This document shows positions 13,860 to 21,680 of a stretch of DNA of 25,462 nucleotides, in pieces. The translations under genes were made by a program, and so were the position numbers. Where the stretch lies: positions 1 through 25,462 of IMG/VR virus record IMGVR_UViG_3300003690_000207, one strand, 5' to 3'. Positions within the stretch are counted from its first letter, which is position 1, and each line of letters opens with the position of its first letter. The DNA comes from a virus. The notes under the pieces were generated by a model. The model saw only the letters and a list, made by a program, of their open reading frames with translations. It was not told where the DNA came from and did not search any database.

Positions 13860-14594
13860 ATGGCAAAGCAAACAGGGCTGACAGACAAATTCTACATCGG
13901 GGGGCGTGACCTCAGTGGGGATGTCTCTGCCGTGGATACCATCGCCACTCGCAAGGCCGTGCTGGACGCTCCCGTCCTAGAGAGTGCTGGAATGGTACGT
14001 CTTGCAGGGCATGGGGATGGGGAGATTTCGTTCTCCTCTTGGTTTGACGATGGCACGAACCTGGGACACGATGCCCTATCACCCCTCCCCACGACAGACG
14101 TTGTTGTGACGTACACCAGGGGCACGGCTGCGGACTCGCCAGCCGCAGGGCTGGTCGCCAAACAGGTTAACTATGACGGCACCAAGAGCCAGGACAAGGC
14201 TCTGGCCCTAACCACGCAATGCCTGGGGCAAGGGAACGGCCTGGAGTGGGGTGTTTTGTTTGCTGCGGAGGCGACGCAGGGGAGCGCAGGGTCTACATCG
14301 AGCAAGGATGACGGGGCCAGTACCGCCTCTGGCTTGGCAGCATATTTGCACATTATAGATATAAATACGGGAACGCCCACCTTCAAAATAGAGGATAGCC
14401 CAAATGATTCTAGCTGGTCAGACCTTGTTACGTTCTCGGCTGTGGCAAACGGGGCAGAGCCAGCAGCCGAGAGGGTGACGGTCAGCGGAACTGTTAATCG
14501 CTATCTGAGAGTGACAAGCACGGGGACTTTCAACAACGCCAAATTTATCGTGGTATACCGCAGGGGCGAGACGGTAGATGATACAGCGTATTAG
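13860..14594 (+). CDS. Major tail protein-like (tail tube, copy 1)
   Basis: The start reads GLTDKFYIGGRDLSGDVSAV, then SWFDDGTNLGHDALSPLPTT, an outline typical of a tube-type major tail protein fold. The C-terminal half (TFKIEDSPNDSSWSDLVTFS, then RYLRVTSTGTFNNAKFIVVY) is a separate beta domain common at the end of siphophage tube proteins, often exposed on the tail surface. It follows the tail terminator as expected. AGGAG lies about 8 nt before the ATG. A second tube-like protein is encoded at 14977; which one builds the tube is not certain. Confidence 0.72.
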   Translation: MAKQTGLTDKFYIGGRDLSGDVSAVDTIATRKAVLDAPVLESAGMVRLAGHGDGEISFSSWFDDGTNLGHDALSPLPTTDVVVTYTRGTAADSPAAGLVAKQVNYDGTKSQDKALALTTQCLGQGNGLEWGVLFAAEATQGSAGSTSSKDDGASTASGLAAYLHIIDINTGTPTFKIEDSPNDSSWSDLVTFSAVANGAEPAAERVTVSGTVNRYLRVTSTGTFNNAKFIVVYRRGETVDDTAY

Positions 14595-14973
14595 CCAATA
14601 TCAGGTCACATGGCCCAAGGAGTCCCACTGGCGGAGGGCAACCTGTGCAGAGGTAGACTGTCCTCGGTATCTGCTGGGATGGACTACAACGGTTGAGGCT
14701 GACAGTCCTCAATATGATTTTGTCAGGGCCGACAAGGAACGGCAGTACAGAGCCGAGGTCATTGGACAGGGACTAATCACCGTGCATTATCCACCAGGGC
14801 AACGGTGCTTCGGGTCTAATCATTGGGCCAAAATAGACCCAGAGCGTGGCCCGTGGTTGACCAAGGACTTGCCAGGGCTAGAGGCAGGGAGGGTAGAGCA
14901 TAACGCAATGGAACCCGCACGATGGATGGACGAATTTAATGAAGCTGCAGCAGGAAGGAAAATAAGGAGGTAA
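14578..14973 (+). CDS. Conserved hypothetical protein (131 aa) between tail genes
   Basis: The sequence contains WPKESHWRRATCAEVDCPRY, LLGWTTTVEADSPQYDFVRA and YPPGQRCFGSNHW. I recall the SHWRRATCAEVDCP block as recurring in siphophages, mainly of actinobacteria, without a known role. The three Cys and a His could bind a metal. The start overlaps the tail protein stop by 17 nt, and a strong ribosome site for the next gene sits in its end. A tail-associated role follows from position only. Confidence 0.7.
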   Translation: MIQRISQYQVTWPKESHWRRATCAEVDCPRYLLGWTTTVEADSPQYDFVRADKERQYRAEVIGQGLITVHYPPGQRCFGSNHWAKIDPERGPWLTKDLPGLEAGRVEHNAMEPARWMDEFNEAAAGRKIRR

Positions 14974-14976
14974 GAA

Positions 14977-15378
14977 ATGGCAAAGGAAGCACCAACGATA
15001 GCAGTCTCGATTGATGATAGCGCAACCAGCCTACGTGCTATCAGCAATGATGTCACGGGGTTAAGCTGGTCGATCCCAAGAAATGTCCAAGACGTCACAG
15101 GCGTAGACAAGGCAGCAATCGAGCGATTGTTGCTACTCGCAGATTTGTCGGCAACCTATGACGGCGTTTTCAATGACGCTACAAACATGAGCCACGATGT
15201 CTTCAAGACAGTCGGTAGCGCAAGCGTAATCAGGACGGTGACGCTGGTGATGTCGGGCAGGACGCTAACCAGCGAGCAATTCCTAACCGACTATGCAGTC
15301 ACCAGGGCATCCACTGGCGAACTCACCTGGAGCGTCCCAGGTGTACTAGGAGATGGCACAGCACCCGCTTGGTCATAG
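14977..15378 (+). CDS. Tail-tube-like protein (copy 2, 133 aa)
   Basis: It begins AKEAPTIAVSIDDSATSLRA, continues SNDVTGLSWSIPRNVQDVTG, and contains NDATNMSHDVFKTVGSASV and STGELTWSVPGVLGDG. This is the compact tube-protein pattern of an SIDD start, an NDVT strand, a helix and a final TGELTWS strand. AAGGAGG lies 6-7 nt before the ATG, one of the strongest ribosome sites in the window, so high expression is likely. Placed just before the tail chaperones, it may be the true tube subunit, with the 13860 product as a paralogue or partner. Confidence 0.7.
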   Translation: MAKEAPTIAVSIDDSATSLRAISNDVTGLSWSIPRNVQDVTGVDKAAIERLLLLADLSATYDGVFNDATNMSHDVFKTVGSASVIRTVTLVMSGRTLTSEQFLTDYAVTRASTGELTWSVPGVLGDGTAPAWS

Positions 15379-15392
15379 TATAAGGAGGAATC

Positions 15393-15761
15393 ATGGTAGC
15401 CACGCAGAAAGCAGCGACGGGTTACAGGGTTCCGAAGCGCACGGCCCGTCTGATATTCGAGGACACAGCCTATGGGGGGGCCGAAGTGGTTGTGCGCCTG
15501 GATGTACCCGTTGCCCTATTCATGCAGATACAAGACCTAATTGCTGATGATAAGCAATTCCAGGTCTTCCAGGTGTTCGGCGAGTCGGTACTGGAGGAGT
15601 GGAACCTGGAGGATGATGACGGCATCAGTATCCCAGCAACGGGCCAGGGGATGATATCAATAGCGATAGACCTCGCCAATGTTATCCTTCAGCAATGGAT
15701 AGATGCTGCGATAAAGCCGCCAGACCCTTTAGTCGGGAGATCCAACGGTGGCGTCATGTAG
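15393..15761 (+). CDS. Tail assembly chaperone (G-type)
   Basis: This is a 122-residue protein placed directly before the tape measure gene, where siphophages encode the G chaperone that coats the tape measure before tube assembly. It begins MVATQKAATGYRVPKRTARL and has a mixed alpha/beta core (VALFMQIQDLIADDKQFQVF, ISIAIDLANVILQQWIDAAI). AAGGAGG lies 4 nt before the ATG. Near its 3' end is a canonical slippery heptamer, and an ORF in exactly the -1 frame continues to the tape measure, so a longer G-T form is expected from the same start. Confidence 0.82.
   Translation: MVATQKAATGYRVPKRTARLIFEDTAYGGAEVVVRLDVPVALFMQIQDLIADDKQFQVFQVFGESVLEEWNLEDDDGISIPATGQGMISIAIDLANVILQQWIDAAIKPPDPLVGRSNGGVM
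15725..15731 (+). promoter_or_regulatory. Programmed -1 frameshift site C CCT TTA
   Basis: In the G reading frame the codons CCT (15726-15728) and TTA (15729-15731) follow a C. They form CCCTTTA, a perfect X-XXY-YYZ heptamer that permits both tRNAs to re-pair one base back. The site lies 10 codons before the G stop and inside the overlap with the -1 ORF. I see no obvious downstream pseudoknot. Confidence 0.72.
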
Positions 15762-16003
15762 GGGGCGGTACGGACGGGGACGGCAACGTCATAGGGATGC
15801 CGTGGCCCTTAGTCCGTGCAAGGATGATTGATAGCCTGTGCCAACGGTATAGCTGTCTACCGTCGCAACTGATGGCAGAGGATGCCGACCTTATATTTGG
15901 CATCCAGAGTATCCTGGCCCTGGCTAAAGATGACGCTCCCCGCAGCCAGACACCAGACATGGAAGAACAACTAGCAAATCTATCCAGGTTACAGTATGGC
16001 TAA
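15731..16003 (+). CDS. T-domain of tail assembly chaperone, read by -1 frameshift (G-T fusion)
   Basis: After slippage the -1 frame reads SREIQRWRHVGGGTDGDGN, then PWPLVRARMIDSLCQRYSC, then EDADLIFGIQSILAL, and ends LANLSRLQYG. It adds 90 residues to the first 113 of G, giving a fusion of about 203 residues. The T domain recruits the tape measure protein to the G-coated assembly line in lambda-like phages. No convincing independent start with a ribosome site is visible, which favours frameshift expression. Its stop overlaps the tape measure ATG by 8 nt (ATGGCTAA). Confidence 0.75.
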   Translation, partial: SREIQRWRHVGGGTDGDGNVIGMPWPLVRARMIDSLCQRYSCLPSQLMAEDADLIFGIQSILALAKDDAPRSQTPDMEEQLANLSRLQYG

Positions 16004-17768
16004 CGAAGTAGTAATAAACGTCACCGCAGATACCAGCAGGGCCAAGGCTGGTCTTGCTGGCATTGCCGACAAAATGAAGTCGGTGGGTAGAGCCGCCACA
16101 GTTGCTGGTGGACTCATCACTGGGCTGGGTGTTGCGAGCATTACCCAGTTTGCCAAGATGGGCGACGAAGTCCACAAGATGGCCCTGCGTACAGGGTTCT
16201 CCACCGAGGCATTATCTGGCCTGAGAGTTGCAGCCGAGTTGTCTGGAACCAGTTTACAGGGGCTAGAAACAGGCATCAGCAGGATGCAGCGGACAATTCT
16301 TGACGCAAAGGACGGGACATTAACAGCGGTAGAGGCTCTGGGTCGCATGGGGGTTACCGTCGATGAGCTTGCAGGCAAGAGCCAAGAAGATATATTCAAG
16401 ACTCTGCTGATGGGGCTTGCTGATATAGAGGATGACGGGGACAGGGCCGCAACTGCAATGGAGGTTTTTGGTCGAGCAGGTACTGGCTTGCTCCCGATGC
16501 TCACAGAGGGTGCCGCGGGCTTCGCAGAACTAACGAGCAAAGCCGCAGAGATGGGGGTGGAGTTTGACCAAGTAGCAGCCGATAAAGCTGCACAATTATC
16601 CGATTCATTTACCACCCTCAAGGGCAGCTTGCAGGGCGTGATGCTGGCTATTGCCGAGCAACTCGCACCAGTGATAACGGATGTAGCCGAGAAGATGGGC
16701 ACGGCTATTAGCAAGATTTCTGAGTGGACAGACGCCAACCCTGGTCTAACCAGGGTCATCGTTCTGGTAACCGCAGCCGTTGGTGCACTCCTATTGGTAC
16801 TGGGGCCGTTAATGATGATGCTCCCTGGGCTAATTGCGATTGCCCCTGCGGTGGGCCTCGCTTTCCATGCGATGTTAGGGCCATTCGGCCTCATCACCCT
16901 AGCGATTACGGGGCTGATTGCTCTGGTGGCTGGGCTAGTCGTTGCGTGGCAGCGAGATTTCGGGGGCATAAGGGACATCACCGCCAGCATCCTGCAAAGC
17001 CTATTGGATGGATTCATCTCTTTCATGCGGCAGTTTGCCCTGCCGATGGACTTCCTTATCAATACATTCAACGACCTGATGGGCAAGTCTATCCCGTCTT
17101 TGAGCGATGCCCTAGATACCCTGGGCGATGTGGTCATAGATTTTGGTGGCACGTTTGAGCGAGTGATGACCGTCGCCGAACACGAAGCAGAGAGATTTAA
17201 AAACAGGTTTGATGATGTTGGTGATTCTGTCGTGGTTGTTGCAGCGAAAGTCGACAAGGTGCTTGTTCCTGCACTGGAAGGTATCGCTGATATTGCCACA
17301 ATTGACCCGTACCTGGACTACTTTTGGCAGCTGCAGAAACTGGGCCGCCCCATGGAAGAAATGAACGCCAAGGCGCAGCAATTAGTCGACCTGTATGGAA
17401 TTTCTATGCCTCAGGCCCTCAACGACCTTGCAACGGTTGGGCTGCGGGAACTAGATCGTGCGTATGATAAATCCGTGGCAAATATGATGGTAGGAATGGA
17501 GGGGTTGGCAGTCGCAAGTGGTGCCCCCGCCGATTTCGGGGGAGGCGCAGGGCGTGGGGGAGGTGCGGGGCGTGGATTTGGTGGAGGAGGTGGAGGAATG
17601 CCGCCGTCGTTCTTTGGGGAGGAGACGGCATGGTCTATTGGGATGGCAGCAATGGCGCGTGGGGAGAATCCCAAAATAGCAGTACAGCTTTGGCTCAACG
17701 GTAAGGCGTTAGGTAGTAGTATGGGTGAGGACGTAAGGCTCGAAGAGGAATTTTTCGAGGGTACTTAA
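15996..17768 (+). CDS. Tape measure protein
   Basis: This sets tail length and is ejected with the DNA. The 590 residues begin with MANEVVINVTADTSRAKAGL and a long Ala/Gly-rich helical region containing QFAKMGDEVHKMALRTGFST and FGRAGTGLLPMLTEG, which are typical tape measure motifs. Hydrophobic segments lie at about residues 250-313 (for example VLVTAAVGALLLVLGPLMMM). A Gly-rich stretch is at about 512-535. At the usual rate of about 0.15 nm per residue it predicts a tail near 90 nm. It follows the chaperones as expected and overlaps the T frame by 8 nt. Confidence 0.95.
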   Translation: MANEVVINVTADTSRAKAGLAGIADKMKSVGRAATVAGGLITGLGVASITQFAKMGDEVHKMALRTGFSTEALSGLRVAAELSGTSLQGLETGISRMQRTILDAKDGTLTAVEALGRMGVTVDELAGKSQEDIFKTLLMGLADIEDDGDRAATAMEVFGRAGTGLLPMLTEGAAGFAELTSKAAEMGVEFDQVAADKAAQLSDSFTTLKGSLQGVMLAIAEQLAPVITDVAEKMGTAISKISEWTDANPGLTRVIVLVTAAVGALLLVLGPLMMMLPGLIAIAPAVGLAFHAMLGPFGLITLAITGLIALVAGLVVAWQRDFGGIRDITASILQSLLDGFISFMRQFALPMDFLINTFNDLMGKSIPSLSDALDTLGDVVIDFGGTFERVMTVAEHEAERFKNRFDDVGDSVVVVAAKVDKVLVPALEGIADIATIDPYLDYFWQLQKLGRPMEEMNAKAQQLVDLYGISMPQALNDLATVGLRELDRAYDKSVANMMVGMEGLAVASGAPADFGGGAGRGGGAGRGFGGGGGGMPPSFFGEETAWSIGMAAMARGENPKIAVQLWLNGKALGSSMGEDVRLEEEFFEGT

Positions 17769-17780
17769 GCAGTAGAAATA

Positions 17781-19778
17781 ATGGCTTGGACAATACAACT
17801 CCTCAATGACGACATAACGCTGAACCTGAATGACGGGTCGGCATACTCTGCCCGTCCTGGGTTCCTGGCCCCTCCTCCTCCTGTGAGGGTAGCTCAGGGG
17901 GGGGCAAACCTATTTAGGCATGGCTCAGATATTAGGGAGCGGGTGTACGCCAATCGGAGCGTCACGGTCACTCTCCGAATCCACGGCACCAGCCAGGATA
18001 ACCTCATTGCCAACATCCTCGCCCTTAACGACCTGCTGGAACGTGCAGCGGAGTTTACGACCACGGGCCTTGGTTCCCAGGTCAAGCTGCGACGTAAATG
18101 GGAGGGTGCGACTAATCAGGTAGACTTCCATGTCCTGACGGGAACGCTAGCTCTGGGCGATGAGTTCAGCCCTGTACATTCCCAGAACACCTCGTTCCCC
18201 AATGCTGTCCTCCGATTAACCTGTGAGCCGTTTGCCTACGGTGCAGAGGAGACAATCGAGAACTATGTCGCTGACCCAGGGTTCGAAATATTAGGCACGG
18301 CTCTCACTGACTGGACGCAGAACCATACAGGGTCTGGAACGAGTGCTAGCGATACCAGTGTTGCGAAGGATGGTAAGGCATCGCTCAAGTTAGTGATGAC
18401 CTCCTCATCCTCTGGGCAGGTCATAGAGCGGTACCAAGTTCTGGCGGATGTGGATGCTGCCGAGGTGTGGTCGTTCCAGTGTTGGGTGCGAGTGGATGCG
18501 TTAAGCGACTGTAAAGTGGTCATGGGGCTTGATTACAACACTGGGACAGATGTAGAGGTTAGCAGCACAACCGTTTCGTCTGAATTTGTGAAACTAACTG
18601 CCAACAACAATACCGTGCCAGGGAGTGTCACCCAGGTAACTCTACGGATACGCCTTGAGGCAACGGATGCATCTGCCACAGGCACGGTCTACATTGACAA
18701 TGTGATAGCGGTACTGGCTTCAGCCGTTCCAGTGGCATGGGTTAGCAGTCACAGCACAGCTAACCATTACGTCGATGGCACTGGAGACTCACAGGCTACG
18801 ACCAACTATATAGATATACACGATGTACCTGGAGACATCCCTGCATTGCTCCAGGTCAAGATAACAGAGTTGTCTGGTAGTCATGATGAGTTCTGGGCAG
18901 GGGCACGACATGCAGGGCGGCAGTATGATGGGAGTATCATTCTGGAGGCTGTTTCATCTGGGCATTCTGCTACTAATACTCCGTCTGGTTTTACTGCCAC
19001 TCTCTCAAACGTCTCCGACGCTGTATATAGTGATGGCACTGCAAGGAGAATGGACTTGGAGCGTACTACAGCAGGGACTGCTACGCTGGCAGTTGGTTCT
19101 TATTCCAAGCATACCTTCACGATAAGCAGTCCTCCTACTGGACAATTCAGAGTGCTGGTTTCTGCTCAAGCGTTCAATGGGGTAGGTGCTAGCGGAACGT
19201 ATACGTTCGATGCCAATAAATTTTCGTGGGGACTGAATTATAGCTATGGGGATTTTGACCTGTTGGATACTACATCTCCAGATGCTACATCATTCGTGGC
19301 GTTGCCATCGGAGACACTTGGTGTCAGTTCTAGTAGTGCCTTTAATCTGTTAGACCTCGGCACTATAACGATACCCCCAATAGGGACGCCCGATAACCAG
19401 ACGGCAGCGAGTCTTGTGTTGATTATCCACCAGTATTTCAATACCGCCCAGCAAATCTCTTATCAGCAGGAGATTCAAATGCTCACCGACTTCGTGATGC
19501 TCATGCCCGTAGACTACGGGGCCAATTATGTATCCAAGCCAGATGCTACGGATGTAATCCTGCTGGATTCCATGAGCGATACCAAGGGTTTGTATTTGCT
19601 TGATACGTCCGACGTTGTGCAATCGTTTCCCAGCAATCAGCTAGGCAGGAGTCCAGAGGCCCACCCCGATGGCACAAGGATATATATGCTGGCCCAGAAT
19701 GGCACATATACCAAAACGGATACGTTCACTGTATCCGTAACCTACCGCCCACGATTCCTCCATGTGATGGGAGCATAA
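17781..19778 (+). CDS. Distal tail (Dit-like) protein with carbohydrate-binding-like domain
   Basis: The first 155 residues (WTIQLLNDDITLNLNDG, then ERVYANRSVTVTLRIHGTSQ, then NDLLERAAEF and LRLTCEPFAYG) have the layout of a Dit/tail-tip hub ring protein. Residues about 160-311 begin ENYVADPGFEILGTALTDWT and end VYIDNVIAVLASA, the classic shape of a CenC-type carbohydrate-binding module (N-P/DPGFE start, DN-V end). The remaining 350 residues are further beta domains. It probably forms the tail tip and touches surface glycans. The ribosome site is weak. The next gene's ATG follows directly after its stop. Confidence 0.78.
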   Translation: MAWTIQLLNDDITLNLNDGSAYSARPGFLAPPPPVRVAQGGANLFRHGSDIRERVYANRSVTVTLRIHGTSQDNLIANILALNDLLERAAEFTTTGLGSQVKLRRKWEGATNQVDFHVLTGTLALGDEFSPVHSQNTSFPNAVLRLTCEPFAYGAEETIENYVADPGFEILGTALTDWTQNHTGSGTSASDTSVAKDGKASLKLVMTSSSSGQVIERYQVLADVDAAEVWSFQCWVRVDALSDCKVVMGLDYNTGTDVEVSSTTVSSEFVKLTANNNTVPGSVTQVTLRIRLEATDASATGTVYIDNVIAVLASAVPVAWVSSHSTANHYVDGTGDSQATTNYIDIHDVPGDIPALLQVKITELSGSHDEFWAGARHAGRQYDGSIILEAVSSGHSATNTPSGFTATLSNVSDAVYSDGTARRMDLERTTAGTATLAVGSYSKHTFTISSPPTGQFRVLVSAQAFNGVGASGTYTFDANKFSWGLNYSYGDFDLLDTTSPDATSFVALPSETLGVSSSSAFNLLDLGTITIPPIGTPDNQTAASLVLIIHQYFNTAQQISYQQEIQMLTDFVMLMPVDYGANYVSKPDATDVILLDSMSDTKGLYLLDTSDVVQSFPSNQLGRSPEAHPDGTRIYMLAQNGTYTKTDTFTVSVTYRPRFLHVMGA

Positions 19779-20924
19779 ATGCCCCTACGACCACGGCTAC
19801 AGATAAGGTTGTTTGACAACGACCTGTCCTCGCCGACTCTAATTGATGAGCTAACGGATAGGGTCGGGGCATTGAGGTTTAGCACGGCTCTCAATGGGGG
19901 TTTTAAGGGCTGTACATTCACGCTCCCCACCACAATCGGACAGGCATGGCTATGGCTCTCACGGGAAGGGAAACGAGGATACCACTTCAACCGTATTGCC
20001 ATCCATGAGGAACAGACCCTCGTTTGGGAGGGGCGTATCCTGCAGGTGGAACTGCTAGTACAGTCAGGGGAGCAGAGCATTCGGGTCACAGCTATGGGCT
20101 ATTGGACGGCGTGTCGTGACCAGTTCTACACAGCCACGGGAAACACCGACTGGTCATCTGGTGGAGCGCATACGATTGATGACATTATAAAGGAGATGTT
20201 GACCGAAGAGTGTCCCGATATAAACTCAGACCAGACAAATATCCCAGCCACAACCCGTGATGTAGTTGGGTTAGACCTAACGGTCAAAGAGTATCCACAA
20301 AAGAGAATCAACGAGCTAACAAACCTCTCGGACAGCGACGGGTCGGTATGGTTCTTTGCCATTTGGGATAACCGCATCCCCTATCTGACCGCACGGGACG
20401 CCACTGTCATAGACTGGTATGTATGGCTGGCTGACCTTGGAGACCTCACCCTACAACAGTCTGCGCTGGATCTCCGCAATGCCGTCCTCCCATATATCAG
20501 CACCACCGAGGGGACAACGCAGACCGATGCGACGAGTCTGCTGCTATACCCAAGGCGTGAGGAGAAGCTGACTGTACCAACAGGGACGAACGCTAACACC
20601 CAGGCCGATGCAGCATCAGGACGGGCCAGCGAACAGGCGTTGCCCAGACAAGCCCAATCCTTTGATGTTACTGGACGCATCTATAGAACCACAGGAGCCA
20701 GCGGTGGTAGGCTGGAGGAATCCCAGAAGTGGCGAGTACGGGCTGGGGATGTCATACGCATCCAAGACCTAGTCCCGACCACAGCTGCAACACCTAGCCT
20801 GGATGATGTCCGAACCTTTTTTATAATGGAAACCGACTACAGCGCACAGACTGACACGCTGGTTCTACAGCCAGACCGTAGGGCTCGTAGTCTGAACAAT
20901 ATGGTGGCGAAGCTACGAGCATAG
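19779..20924 (+). CDS. Tail hub / tail-associated protein (baseplate gp27-like)
   Basis: This is a 381-residue protein directly after the Dit-like gene. It starts MPLRPRLQIRLFDNDLSSPT and contains FTLPTTIGQAWLWLSREGKR and IAIHEEQTLVWEGRILQVEL, typical of the N-terminal beta domains of siphophage tail hubs. The middle (TACRDQFYTATGNTDWSSG, HTIDDIIKEML) and the GDVIRIQDLVP region near the C-terminus also fit. There is no recognisable lysozyme or peptidase domain. It probably plugs the tube end and anchors the receptor-binding parts. ATG at 19779 abuts the previous TAA. Confidence 0.74.
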   Translation: MPLRPRLQIRLFDNDLSSPTLIDELTDRVGALRFSTALNGGFKGCTFTLPTTIGQAWLWLSREGKRGYHFNRIAIHEEQTLVWEGRILQVELLVQSGEQSIRVTAMGYWTACRDQFYTATGNTDWSSGGAHTIDDIIKEMLTEECPDINSDQTNIPATTRDVVGLDLTVKEYPQKRINELTNLSDSDGSVWFFAIWDNRIPYLTARDATVIDWYVWLADLGDLTLQQSALDLRNAVLPYISTTEGTTQTDATSLLLYPRREEKLTVPTGTNANTQADAASGRASEQALPRQAQSFDVTGRIYRTTGASGGRLEESQKWRVRAGDVIRIQDLVPTTAATPSLDDVRTFFIMETDYSAQTDTLVLQPDRRARSLNNMVAKLRA

Positions 20925-20934
20925 AGAGGCGATT

Positions 20935-21159
20935 ATGTTGCAGATATTACTGAGATTCCTACCAGCGGATAAACGGGCCATGATAGAATTGGCGATGCGG
21001 ATGGTGAGCAAGCTGGACACCGCCGCTGAGCGGAAGGCCGTTGCGGAGTGGGGCATACGGGCGTTTTCTGACGGCAAGATTAGTGTCCCAGAATGGGGCG
21101 AACTCGGTGGGAAGCTGGGCATTTTGACAGGCCCAAAGAGGAATGGTAATGATAGGTAA
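20935..21159 (+). CDS. Small hypothetical protein (74 aa) after the tail genes
   Basis: GAGAGGCG lies 4 nt before the ATG. The protein is helical: MLQILLRFLPADKRAMIELA, then DTAAERKAVAEWGIRAFSDG, then KISVPEWGELGGKLGIL. The last block (DGKISVPEW..LG.KLG) recurs, as I recall, in small proteins beside phage lysis or tail-end genes, with no known role. It has no clear membrane segment. Co-transcription with the two membrane proteins that follow is likely. Confidence 0.65.
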   Translation: MLQILLRFLPADKRAMIELAMRMVSKLDTAAERKAVAEWGIRAFSDGKISVPEWGELGGKLGILTGPKRNGNDR

Positions 21160-21168
21160 GGTGGAAGC

Positions 21169-21399
21169 ATGAGAGACGCCATTGCCAGTTTCATCATCGC
21201 TATGGGGGATGCCACTAAAGACCTCGTATCCCGTATCAGGCCCAACATCCTTGTTGCGATGTCGATTGTCGGAATACTCGGCATCGGTATTGCGAGGATA
21301 GGTCTAGCGATGGACAATGGAGAGTTGGTATCAGCGGCTGGCGTGGGTTCAATCGTGGCGATAGCTAATTTAGCAGGCAAGATCCTTGAGCGGGAATAG
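21169..21399 (+). CDS. Small membrane protein, holin-like candidate 1 (76 aa)
   Basis: AAGGTGG lies 4 nt before the ATG. After a short amphipathic start (MRDAIASFIIAMGDATKDLV) there is a hydrophobic helix at about residues 27-47 (ILVAMSIVGILGIGIARIGL) and a weaker second one near the C-terminus (VSAAGVGSIVAIANLAGKIL), ending with charged residues. Size and topology fit a class II holin, but no endolysin is nearby, so the lysis role is unproven. The stop overlaps the next GTG start. Confidence 0.68.
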   Translation: MRDAIASFIIAMGDATKDLVSRIRPNILVAMSIVGILGIGIARIGLAMDNGELVSAAGVGSIVAIANLAGKILERE

Positions 21400-21680
21400 T
21401 GGCTGACCAACCAGATACGCCTGATGAAGAGCCTCGTAAGAAGAGCGGGGCTGTCACCCTCACGGGGCGGGAGTTAATTGTTCTCATCATCTTTTGTCCG
21501 ACCGTGTTTGTTTGGCTCTTCCTGGCAGCAAGGATTATCATCTCAGCAACTACAAGCGCAACCACGTTGGACAATATCGAAGGATTGTTAACGGCCCTCG
21601 CAGTATTGACGATACCCGTTTCAGGAGGGCTGATGAAGATATTCGAGGGCTGGGGGAATGGTGGGAAGAAAGATGAATAA
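21399..21680 (+). CDS. Small membrane protein, holin-like candidate 2 (93 aa, GTG start)
   Basis: The GTG at 21399 overlaps the previous TAG. A charged cytoplasmic N-terminus (MADQPDTPDEEPRKKSG) is followed by helix one at about 26-50 (ELIVLIIFCPTVFVWLFLAA), a loop, and helix two at about 62-80 (GLLTALAVLTIPVSGGLMKI), with a Gly/Lys-rich end. This is a standard two-helix holin-like layout. It may pair with candidate 1 as holin and antiholin, but nothing in the sequence proves it. The 3' end overlaps the next gene by 8 nt. Confidence 0.7.
   Translation: MADQPDTPDEEPRKKSGAVTLTGRELIVLIIFCPTVFVWLFLAARIIISATTSATTLDNIEGLLTALAVLTIPVSGGLMKIFEGWGNGGKKDE

Noticed and set aside
15989-17299. A 436-codon open frame on the minus strand
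   Set aside because: It lies opposite the tape measure gene; its Ser/Thr/Pro/Ala-rich composition is what results from reading an Ala/Gly-rich gene backwards, and it has no ribosome site or family motif.
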